Origin: Chloroflexota bacterium
Lineage (GTDB): Bacteria; Chloroflexota; Limnocylindria; Limnocylindrales; CSP1-4
DNA length: 5,059 bases
Direction: 5' to 3'
NCBI GenBank assembly: GCA_021812735.1
Contig: JAKAMV010000738.1
Location: 1 to 5,059, forward strand
Each line of letters begins with the position of its first letter. Position 1 is the stretch's first letter. Made by a program: the position numbers and the translations under genes. The notes under the pieces are model-generated. The model saw nothing but the letters and a program-made list of their open reading frames with translations. It made no database searches and had not been told where the DNA came from. This document shows positions 1 through 5,059 of the stretch, piece by piece.

Positions 1-2
1 AC

Positions 3-1208
3 GACGACCTGCGCCTGCTGATGATCTTCGCCGACCAGGCCGCCACCGCCTTTGCCGGGGCTGCGCACCTGGCGGAGACCCGGCGCCTTGCCGCGGAGCT
101 GCGCCAGCTGCTGGACATGAGCTCGGGGCTGTCCCGCTCGCTCGACCCCAAGGACGTCGCCGCACTGATGGCCGGGCACCTCGCCCAGGCAATGGGCGCC
201 GAACACGTGCAGATCAGCGACTGGGACCGCGCCGGGAACCGGCTCCGGACCCTCGGCGGCTACCCGCTGGAGTGCCGGCCATCCTTCGACGATTTCTACT
301 CGCTTGCCGACTATCCCCTCACGGCCCGAGTCCTGACCGAGGGCGTCATCGCCATGGTGGACGTCGACGACCCGGACGCCGACCAGGCCGAGGTGGCCCA
401 GCTGCGGCGCGAGGGGAAGGGCGGGCTCATCATGCTGCCCCTGGTCGCCAAGGGCGAGGCGATCGGCATCGCCGAGATCACGTCGTCGGGCCGCCCAACC
501 GATGAGCCCGGGCGCATCACCCTGGCGCGCACGATGGCCCACGAGGGCGCGATGGCTCTCGAGAACGCGCGCGTCTACGAGGCGGCCCGAAACCTGGCCG
601 ACCGGGACCCGCTCACCGGGTTCTTCAACCACCGCTACCTCCACGAGCGGCTGTCCGAGGAGGTCGTGCGGGCGGTCCGGATGCGCCGGCCAGTGTCGGT
701 CGTCATGCTCGACCTCGACGACTTCAAGCTCGTCAACGACACCCTGGGTCACGTCTTCGGCGACCGGGTCCTCGTCTACGTGGCCGAGACCATCCGAGCC
801 ACGCTGCGGGCGTCGGATGTGGCGGCCAGATACGGTGGCGACGAGTTCGCCCTCATCCTCCCGGAGACCACGGCGCACGACGCCGCAGCTGCGGCCGAAC
901 GCGTCCTGGCGGCCTTCCAGGACCATCCCTTCAGCACCGACGGCCGGACGCTGCTCCCGGTGGGCACGTCGATCGGGATCGCCACCTACCCGGCGGGCGG
1001 GAAGACTGCGACCGAGCTCATCGCGGCGGCCGACGCGGGGCTCTATGCGGCGAAGGCCGAGGGTGGCAGCACCGTGCGCGTCGGGCTGCTCGGCAGGCGG
1101 ATCGCGGACGTGCTGGCGGAGCCGGCGATCCATGCGCTCTCCGGGCGGCCCGGCATCGCCCCGCTGCAGGCGCTCGTTGGCGATGGGGGCGGGTCGGGAG
1201 TGGTTTGA
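3..1208 (+). CDS. GAF-GAF-GGDEF diguanylate cyclase, 5'-truncated
   Basis: Predicted diguanylate cyclase, which condenses two GTP into cyclic di-GMP. The frame is open to the left edge, so the N-terminus is missing; the first ATG (position 21) is internal. The first visible residues (DDLRLLMIFADQAATAF) look like the last helix of a GAF domain. Counting from that ATG, a linker helix (about 18-38) leads to a second GAF domain (about 39-185) and a GGDEF domain (about 192-355). The GGDEF domain starts at DPLTGFFNHRYL, has the metal/substrate segment DLDDFKLVND (231-240), and carries the signature YGGDEF with GGDEF at 272-276. An RxxD inhibitory site (R263, D266) stands five residues before it, the canonical spacing. 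All key residues are present, so activity is expected. A Gly-rich tail of about 40 residues follows. No membrane helix is visible in the part present. The GAF ligand cannot be told. The next cyclase gene begins 31 nt downstream in the same direction. Confidence 0.93.
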   Translation, partial: DDLRLLMIFADQAATAFAGAAHLAETRRLAAELRQLLDMSSGLSRSLDPKDVAALMAGHLAQAMGAEHVQISDWDRAGNRLRTLGGYPLECRPSFDDFYSLADYPLTARVLTEGVIAMVDVDDPDADQAEVAQLRREGKGGLIMLPLVAKGEAIGIAEITSSGRPTDEPGRITLARTMAHEGAMALENARVYEAARNLADRDPLTGFFNHRYLHERLSEEVVRAVRMRRPVSVVMLDLDDFKLVNDTLGHVFGDRVLVYVAETIRATLRASDVAARYGGDEFALILPETTAHDAAAAAERVLAAFQDHPFSTDGRTLLPVGTSIGIATYPAGGKTATELIAAADAGLYAAKAEGGSTVRVGLLGRRIADVLAEPAIHALSGRPGIAPLQALVGDGGGSGVV

Positions 1209-1210
1209 CC

Positions 1211-1226
1211 CAGTACGAAAGTACTG
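1211..1226. repeat. Perfect inverted repeat between the two cyclase genes
   Basis: CAGTAC-GAAA-GTACTG is a perfect 6-bp inverted repeat around a 4-nt centre, starting two bases after the stop codon of the first cyclase gene. Two outer C residues can also pair with the following GG if one T is bulged (1209-1229). As DNA it could be an operator for a dimeric regulator; its right arm contains TACTGT, a possible -10 box. As RNA it would be a hairpin closed by a stable GNRA-type GAAA tetraloop. No T-run follows, so it is not a typical intrinsic terminator. The symmetry is seen directly; its role is inferred. Confidence 0.6.
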
Positions 1227-1227
1227 T
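1222..1227 (+). promoter_or_regulatory. Possible -10 box of the second cyclase gene
   Basis: TACTGT fits the TANNNT -10 pattern and ends 12 nt before the ATG at 1240, so transcription could begin near 1234-1237 and give an almost leaderless mRNA. There is no Shine-Dalgarno sequence before that ATG. A TTGACC element (1205-1210) lies upstream, but only 11 nt away, too close for a normal -35. The box lies inside the palindrome, so a bound regulator would be expected to interfere with RNA polymerase. This is a weak call based on position and pattern only. Confidence 0.25.
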
Positions 1228-1250
1228 GGCCCCATCACCATGGGTACCAC
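1226..1250 (+). other. Hairpin containing the candidate ATG start codon
   Basis: GTGG (1226-1229) can pair with CCAC (1247-1250), and CCCAT (1231-1235) with ATGGG (1240-1244), leaving a CACC loop and a small internal loop. The candidate start codon ATG 1240 lies in the 3' arm. If the mRNA starts upstream, for example by readthrough from the first cyclase gene, this fold would sequester the start. The base pairing is exact on paper; whether it forms or matters is not known. Confidence 0.35.
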
Positions 1251-2736
1251 CGGGAGCGCTTGCGGCAACCCACAGGCGGCCCCATCCTTGCTTTCCAAGG
1301 TGGGCGAACGGGGAGAGCTCGATACAACGGGTGGGCTGCGCAGGTTCCTGCGGGCCCTGTCCCGGCGACCCGCCCCCTCGCTGCTCGCAGCTATCGCCGC
1401 CGTCGAGCTCGTCCGCCTCTTCCTGGCCCCACAGCCGGTCGACCTCGTCGTCATCGTGATGCTCCTCCTGGCAGGCCTTGTCATCGCCCGCCACAACGAC
1501 GACGCCGCCTTCGCGGAGGGCGCCCGGGAGACCGAGGCCGAGAGCTTCGCGCGGATCCTGCGAGGGCTGTCGCGATCCGTCTCGCCCGACGCGATCGTGG
1601 CCGCGATCGTTGAAGAGCTGGGCGCTGGCACCGGAGCGGACCACGTGAGCGTCGTGCGGCGGCGGCCCGAGTCACGGCACCTGGAGGCCGTGCTGTCGCC
1701 CACACATGCCGGGGCACCCGCGTCACGGACGTACCTGCCCCTCTCGACCCTGGACGACCCGGCCGTCGAGGACGCTGCCGCCGAGGTCTCGATCCTCGCC
1801 GCGCAGGGTCGCCGGTATGCCGCCGTGCCGATCGAGCCCGACCTCGACGGCGACCCGGAGATGGTCACGTTGGGCCTCGCCCTGCCACACCCAGTGCTCG
1901 CGGCGGCCGGCGTGGAGGGTGGCGAGCCGTCCCGGGCCGCGCCCCTTGCCGAGCGCGCACCGCTACCGTCTGTCCGCCTGGCAACAGGGACGGGCCACGC
2001 TGCACCGATCCGCCTCGGCGCCGAGCAGCGGATCGCCGACCGGATCGCGGACCGGCTGCGCGACGAGTACGGGCTCCGGAACGTGGTCGCCGCGCCGCTG
2101 CGCGTTGACGGCCGCGTGGAGGGGGCCATCGTGCTCTCGCGGCGCACCAGGGAGCCCTGGACGCCCCGCGCCCGCCGACTGCTGGCCGCGGCGGCGACCG
2201 AGACGTCCGCGGCGCTGTCGCGGCTCTACACGCTCCGCGACGCCGAGGCCCGTGCCTCGACCGACGCGCTGACGGGCCTGCCCAACCGCCGCTACTTCGA
2301 CGAGTACCTGGGCCTCCTGGCGCGTCGGCGGCGGGCCGACGACCGCGTCGGCGTGCTGATGGTGGACATCGACCGCTTCAAGCTGCTCAACGACACCTAC
2401 GGCCATGCCGTCGGCGACCACGTGCTGCGCGAGGTGGCGCAGGCGATCGCGCGCGCCGTGCGCGAGGGCGACGTGCCGGCGAGGTTCGGCGGTGAGGAGT
2501 TCGTCGTGCTGCTCCGGAACCCGGGGCCGCGCGTGGCGGTCGAGGTGGGGGAACGCGTCCGGCGCGCGGTCGCCGAGCTCGACCTGCGGCGTCTCGGGGT
2601 GGCGAAGGTGTCGGTGTCGGTGGGCGTCGCCGTGGCCCACCGGCCCGAGATGGAGCTCGACGAGGTGATCGACGAGGCCGACCGCGCCCTGTATCGCGCC
2701 AAGCGCGCCGGCCGGGATCGCGTCGTCGCGGCCTGA
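1240..2736 (+). CDS. Membrane-anchored GAF-like/GGEEF diguanylate cyclase
   Basis: Predicted diguanylate cyclase of 498 residues if it starts at ATG 1240. Two hydrophobic segments (about 47-63 and 66-83) form a likely membrane hairpin with the catalytic part in the cytoplasm. A sensor region of about 235 residues (97-331) has GAF-like ends (DHVSVVRRRP near 134-143; NVVAAPLRVDGRVEGAIVLS at 281-300) but a long Pro/Ala-rich middle. The GGDEF-family domain (about 338-498) begins STDALTGLPNRRYFDEY, has VDIDRFKLLND (375-385) with metal-binding D376, and the signature GGEEF at 417-421. R408 and D411 form an RxxD inhibitory site at the normal spacing. Catalytic residues are intact. The start is uncertain: ATG 1240 has no ribosome-binding site, GTG 1300 and TTG 1288 are alternatives, and codon use before about 1336 is atypical. 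It follows another cyclase by 31 nt and precedes polX by 45 nt. Confidence 0.92.
   Translation: MGTTGSACGNPQAAPSLLSKVGERGELDTTGGLRRFLRALSRRPAPSLLAAIAAVELVRLFLAPQPVDLVVIVMLLLAGLVIARHNDDAAFAEGARETEAESFARILRGLSRSVSPDAIVAAIVEELGAGTGADHVSVVRRRPESRHLEAVLSPTHAGAPASRTYLPLSTLDDPAVEDAAAEVSILAAQGRRYAAVPIEPDLDGDPEMVTLGLALPHPVLAAAGVEGGEPSRAAPLAERAPLPSVRLATGTGHAAPIRLGAEQRIADRIADRLRDEYGLRNVVAAPLRVDGRVEGAIVLSRRTREPWTPRARRLLAAAATETSAALSRLYTLRDAEARASTDALTGLPNRRYFDEYLGLLARRRRADDRVGVLMVDIDRFKLLNDTYGHAVGDHVLREVAQAIARAVREGDVPARFGGEEFVVLLRNPGPRVAVEVGERVRRAVAELDLRRLGVAKVSVSVGVAVAHRPEMELDEVIDEADRALYRAKRAGRDRVVAA
1281..1304 (+). other. Nine-base-pair hairpin in the leader or 5' coding region of the second cyclase gene
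   Basis: CCCA (1281-1284) and CCTTG (1286-1290) pair with CAAGG (1296-1300) and TGGG (1301-1304), giving nine base pairs with one bulged T and a CTTTC loop. The alternative start GTG 1300 lies in its 3' arm. It is the third inverted repeat within about 100 nt, which is more structure than the neighbouring genes visibly show near their starts. It could be part of a regulatory leader RNA, or be fortuitous in GC-rich DNA. Confidence 0.35.
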
Positions 2737-2768
2737 GGCAACCCCCCAGGCTGTTGCGCGCTCCGTCC

Positions 2769-2774
2769 TACCAT
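2769..2774 (+). promoter_or_regulatory. Probable -10 box of polX, leaderless type
   Basis: TACCAT matches the TANNNT -10 consensus and ends seven bases before GTG 2782, the spacing expected if transcription begins at the start codon itself. The same hexamer is placed almost identically before the gene at 4696. No Shine-Dalgarno sequence lies in the 45-nt gap after the second cyclase gene, and no -35 box is recognisable at 16-18 nt spacing. The alternative start ATG 2773 overlaps the box, which argues for GTG as the real start. Confidence 0.5.
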
Positions 2775-2781
2775 GGTCCCC

Positions 2782-4632
2782 GTGTCCGACGACGCCACGC
2801 GCCAGCCGCCCACGCAAGCCGCCTCCGGCCTGCCGTCGAACGCCGAGCTCGGGCGGGTCTTCCACGAGATCGGCGACCTGCTCGAGGTCCGGGGCGAGGT
2901 CGTGTTCAAGACCGTCGCCTACCACCGCGCGGCCGACGCGGTCGAACGGGCGCCATTCGCCGTGGCCGAGGCCTATGCCAAGGGCGATCGCCGGCCGATC
3001 CCGGGCGTGGGCGCCGCGATCGGGGACAAGATCGTCGAGCTCGCCACCACCGGGCGGATGGCCTTCCACGAGCGGCTGCGGGCCGAGATGCCCGCGACCC
3101 TGGTGGAGCTGCTGCGGATCCCGGGCGTCGGCCCCAAGACGGTGGCGCTGGTGTGGAAGGGCCTGGGCGTCGTGGACGTGGCAGGCCTGCGCGCAGCCGC
3201 CGAGGCGGGGCAGCTGCGCGGTCTCAAGGGCGTCTCGGCCAGCACCGAGCAGCGGATCCTCGAGGGGATCGCCGGGCTCGCTGCCCGCTCCGAGCGGATG
3301 CACCTCGACCGTGCGCAGGCCATCTCGGACGGGCTGGTGGCCCAGCTGGCCGACGCGCCCGGCGTCCGGCGGATCGTGCAGGCGGGCTCGCTCCGGCGGC
3401 GGCGCGACAGCGTCGGCGACCTGGACCTGCTGGTTGAGACCGACGACGCGGACGCCGTGGTCGCACGGTTCACCTCGCTCCCGGCGATCGACCGGGTCCT
3501 GGGCGCGGGGCACGCCAAGGCCGCGGCCGTGCTCGCGGGCGGGACGCAGGTGGACCTGATGGTCATGCCGCCGGGCGAGGCGGGCACGTACCTCGTCCAC
3601 TTCACGGGCTCCGCGGCGCACAACGTGGCGCTGCGGGGGATCGCGCGGGACATGGGCTGGAGCCTGTCGGAGAAGGGGTTCCTGCGGCTGGGGCTCGACG
3701 GCGAGCCCTTGGCCGGGGACGCGGCCGAGCTGCGCACGTTCCCCGACGAGGCTGCGGTGTACGCGTTCCTGGGCCTGGCGTACGTGCCGCCCGAGCTGCG
3801 CGAGGACCGCGGCGAGATCCAGGCCGCCCGGGAGCGCCGGCTGCCGTCGCTGATCACCCTCGGCGACCTCCGCGGCGACCTCCACTCGCACTCCGACTGG
3901 AGCGACGGCACCCAGAGCATCGAGGTCATGGCGGAGGCGGCCCGTCGTCGCGGCCGCGCCTACCAGGTGCTCACCGACCACACCCAGAGCCTGGGCATCG
4001 CCCGGGGGCTCGAGCGCGAGCGTGTCGAGCAGCAGCGGGGGATCATCGCGGAGCTCAACGCCCGCTTCGCCTCCGAGGACGCCGCCGGGGCAACCCCGCC
4101 GGGCGCGGTCCCCGGCTTCCGCCTGCTCCACGGCTGTGAGCTCGAGGTGCGCGCCGACGCCACGCTGGACTACCCCGACGAGCTCCTCGCCCGTTTCGAC
4201 CTCGTGGTGGCGTCGGTCCACGTCGCCCGGCGGCAGACGCGCGAGGAGCTGACGCGCCGGACGCTGACCGCCATCCGCAGCCCCCACGTTGACGTGATCG
4301 CCCACCCGTCGGGGCGGATGATCGGCGGCCGGGACGAGCTCGACCTCGACTGGGACGCTGTCTACGCCGCCGCCGCCGAGACGGGCACGGCGCTCGAGGT
4401 GAACGCCTCGCCGCCACGGCTGGACCTGTCGGCGGAGCGGGCTCGCCGGGCGGTCGAGGCGGGCTGTCTGCTGGCGATCGACTCCGACGCGCACCGGATC
4501 GAGGAGCTCGACTTCCTGCGCTGGGGCGTGGACCAGGCGCGGCGCGCGTGGGTCGAGCCACGCCACGCGGTCAACACGAGGTCTCTCGAGGACCTCCTGG
4601 CCTGGGTCGCCGCCAAGCCGTCGCGCGTGTAG
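2782..4632 (+). CDS. polX: Family-X DNA polymerase/3'-5' exonuclease PolX
   Basis: Bacterial PolX, a repair polymerase that fills short gaps in base-excision repair and degrades 3' ends through its PHP domain. From GTG 2782 it has 616 residues, slightly longer than the roughly 570 of well-known homologues. An N-terminal 8-kDa-like domain (about 20-90) contains helix-hairpin-helix IPGVG at 73-77; a second IPGVG lies at 113-117. The polymerase palm has GS-LRRR at 202-207 and SVGDLDLLV with catalytic D213 and D215; the third aspartate is D258 (TQVDLMV). FTGSAAHN (274-281) matches the conserved finger/thumb segment. The PHP domain (about 364-600) keeps its metal ligands: H368, H370, D375, H400, E453, H480, H508, D569 and H571. 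Both activities are therefore expected. GTG 2782 was preferred over ATG 2773 because that ATG overlaps the -10 box; choosing ATG adds three residues. The final codons and stop lie in a tandem repeat. Confidence 0.96.
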   Translation: MSDDATRQPPTQAASGLPSNAELGRVFHEIGDLLEVRGEVVFKTVAYHRAADAVERAPFAVAEAYAKGDRRPIPGVGAAIGDKIVELATTGRMAFHERLRAEMPATLVELLRIPGVGPKTVALVWKGLGVVDVAGLRAAAEAGQLRGLKGVSASTEQRILEGIAGLAARSERMHLDRAQAISDGLVAQLADAPGVRRIVQAGSLRRRRDSVGDLDLLVETDDADAVVARFTSLPAIDRVLGAGHAKAAAVLAGGTQVDLMVMPPGEAGTYLVHFTGSAAHNVALRGIARDMGWSLSEKGFLRLGLDGEPLAGDAAELRTFPDEAAVYAFLGLAYVPPELREDRGEIQAARERRLPSLITLGDLRGDLHSHSDWSDGTQSIEVMAEAARRRGRAYQVLTDHTQSLGIARGLERERVEQQRGIIAELNARFASEDAAGATPPGAVPGFRLLHGCELEVRADATLDYPDELLARFDLVVASVHVARRQTREELTRRTLTAIRSPHVDVIAHPSGRMIGGRDELDLDWDAVYAAAAETGTALEVNASPPRLDLSAERARRAVEAGCLLAIDSDAHRIEELDFLRWGVDQARRAWVEPRHAVNTRSLEDLLAWVAAKPSRV

Positions 4633-4663
4633 GGCGAATCCCGTTGCGCGTGTAGGGCGAATC
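4618..4663. repeat. Two adjacent copies of a 23-bp direct repeat at the polX stop codon
   Basis: Positions 4618-4640 and 4641-4663 are adjacent copies of one 23-bp unit that differ at a single base (C4622 versus T4645). Each holds the core GCGCGTGTAGGGCGAATC. The first copy contains the last polX codons and its TAG stop (4630-4632); the second repeats this in the gap. Removing either copy would still leave polX ending in Arg-Val-stop, changing at most the preceding Ser to Leu. It looks like a recent replication-slippage duplication. Confidence 0.95.
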
Positions 4664-4672
4664 GGGGCCCCG
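4663..4672. repeat. Short GC palindrome in the polX/membrane-gene gap
   Basis: CGGGGCCCCG is a perfect 10-bp palindrome directly after the tandem repeat and about 10 bases before the -10 box of the next gene. It has no loop and no following T-run, so it is not a standard terminator. It may be chance in such GC-rich DNA, or lie in a regulator-binding region upstream of the promoter. Confidence 0.3.
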
Positions 4673-4681
4673 CGGGTCCCG

Positions 4682-4687
4682 TACCAT
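4682..4687 (+). promoter_or_regulatory. Probable -10 box of the membrane-protein gene, leaderless type
   Basis: TACCAT, the same hexamer as before polX, ends eight bases before ATG 4696, so transcription probably starts at or next to the A of the start codon. No Shine-Dalgarno sequence is visible between them, and no clear -35 element lies upstream. A GTCC sequence precedes the box here and at polX. The call rests on the TANNNT pattern, the spacing and the recurrence. Confidence 0.5.
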
Positions 4688-4695
4688 CGCGCCGA

Positions 4696-5059
4696 ATGCA
4701 TGCCCTCGAACCGACGCCGGCGGTCGCGCGTCGCGAGCTCGTGCTCGCGGCGACGCTGCTGGTTGGCCTGTGCGTGTTCGTGCAGCCCGACGCCGCGTTC
4801 GTGCTCGCGGGCCTGCTGCCCGTCACGGTCCTGCTCGCCGGGCTCGGCGTGCTGAGGGTGGCCGGCGCGCCGCCGCGCCCGTACGCGGCGCTGCTGCTGC
4901 CGGCCGTCCTGACCGGCGCCGCGGCCGCCGCGATCCACCTGGTCCCCGCGGGGCCGTGGCTCCTGGTCGCGATCGTGGCGTTCGCGGCCGTCCTCGACCG
5001 GATCGTCGAGCTCGAGGCCCGGATCGCGGTCCAGGCGAGCGGCGCATCGGAGGCGGAAC
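4696..5059 (+). CDS. Polytopic membrane protein of unknown function, 3'-truncated
   Basis: An open frame runs from ATG 4696 to the right edge without a stop, giving 121 visible residues. The protein is not recognised. It begins with a short Arg-containing segment (MHALEPTPAVARRE), followed by four hydrophobic stretches at about 15-30, 33-53, 63-83 and 85-100 with short loops (QPD at 30-32; GAPPRP at 57-62). A charged segment follows (DRIVELEARIAVQ, 101-113), probably a cytoplasmic helix. The pattern suggests a small integral membrane protein, or the membrane part of a larger one whose soluble domain lies beyond the window. Support for a real gene comes from the G/C-ending codon use, the alternation of hydrophobic segments and the TACCAT box eight bases upstream. 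It lies 63 nt after the polX stop, with its own promoter likely. No catalytic motif is visible. Confidence 0.72.
   Translation, partial: MHALEPTPAVARRELVLAATLLVGLCVFVQPDAAFVLAGLLPVTVLLAGLGVLRVAGAPPRPYAALLLPAVLTGAAAAAIHLVPAGPWLLVAIVAFAAVLDRIVELEARIAVQASGASEAE

Noticed and set aside
502..1239. The reading frame of the second cyclase stays open upstream to about 502, inside the first cyclase gene, which could suggest a frameshifted fusion.
   Set aside because: The upstream part translates to Arg/Ser-rich low-complexity sequence, while the other frame gives a clean GAF-GGDEF protein with its own stop at 1206-1208. No slippery sequence is evident, and each gene has a complete GGDEF-type domain.
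1209..1240. An intrinsic terminator after the first cyclase gene.
   Set aside because: The hairpin at 1211-1226 is not followed by a run of T; the next bases are TGGCCCC.
1205..1310. A cyclic di-GMP class I (GEMM) or ZTP-type riboswitch, suggested by the GAAA-capped hairpin and the ACCACCGGGAGCG segment.
   Set aside because: The conserved GEMM core segments after the tetraloop hairpin are missing, and the ZTP 5' motif (GUGACUGGCG) is not found upstream. Only isolated short similarities exist.
1310..1315. GGGGAG as a Shine-Dalgarno sequence for the second cyclase.
   Set aside because: No ATG, GTG or TTG in the cyclase frame lies 5-12 nt downstream. The nearby GTG at 1331 is in another frame.
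1018..1644. A 208-codon minus-strand open frame across the gap between the two cyclase genes.
   Set aside because: The product is Arg/Pro/Ala/Gly-rich without domains, and it overlaps the conserved 3' end of the first cyclase. It is best explained as a GC-driven shadow.
1963..4938. A 991-codon open reading frame on the minus strand, spanning the second cyclase, polX and the membrane gene.
   Set aside because: It runs antisense through genes with clear catalytic motifs and reads as low-complexity Arg/Gly/His/Asp/Val-rich protein with no recognisable domain. Long antisense frames arise easily where codons almost always end in G or C.

Overview
The window is very GC-rich. The genes use mostly G- or C-ending codons, the intergenic gaps are short, and two promoter-like -10 boxes sit only 7-8 nt upstream of start codons with no Shine-Dalgarno sequence. 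This pattern, together with a PHP-fused PolX and GAF/GGDEF signalling proteins, suggests a high-GC bacterium of the Chloroflexota (for example Limnocylindria-like) or a deep Actinomycetota lineage. No gene here fixes the phylum, so this is inference.

All supported genes lie on the + strand. (1) 3-1208: a 5'-truncated GAF-GAF-GGDEF diguanylate cyclase. (2) 1240-2736: a second diguanylate cyclase with two membrane helices, an enlarged GAF-like sensor region and a GGEEF domain. (3) 2782-4632: a complete family-X DNA polymerase with a C-terminal PHP domain (PolX). (4) 4696 to the right edge: the start of a small polytopic membrane protein of unknown function. No stretch longer than 300 bases lacks a gene.

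The two cyclases have intact active-site motifs and RxxD product-inhibition sites. They are probably a cytosolic and a membrane-anchored source of cyclic di-GMP, although the N-terminus of the first is outside the window. No EAL or HD-GYP phosphodiesterase is visible. PolX is a repair polymerase/exonuclease and is probably only a neighbour.

The most unusual non-coding signals are three. A perfect 16-nt palindrome followed by further hairpins lies between the two cyclase genes; one hairpin contains the likely start codon of the second. A TACCAT box stands just upstream of both polX and the last gene, which suggests leaderless transcripts. A 23-bp direct tandem repeat duplicates the polX stop-codon region. 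No clearly novel multi-gene system is visible.
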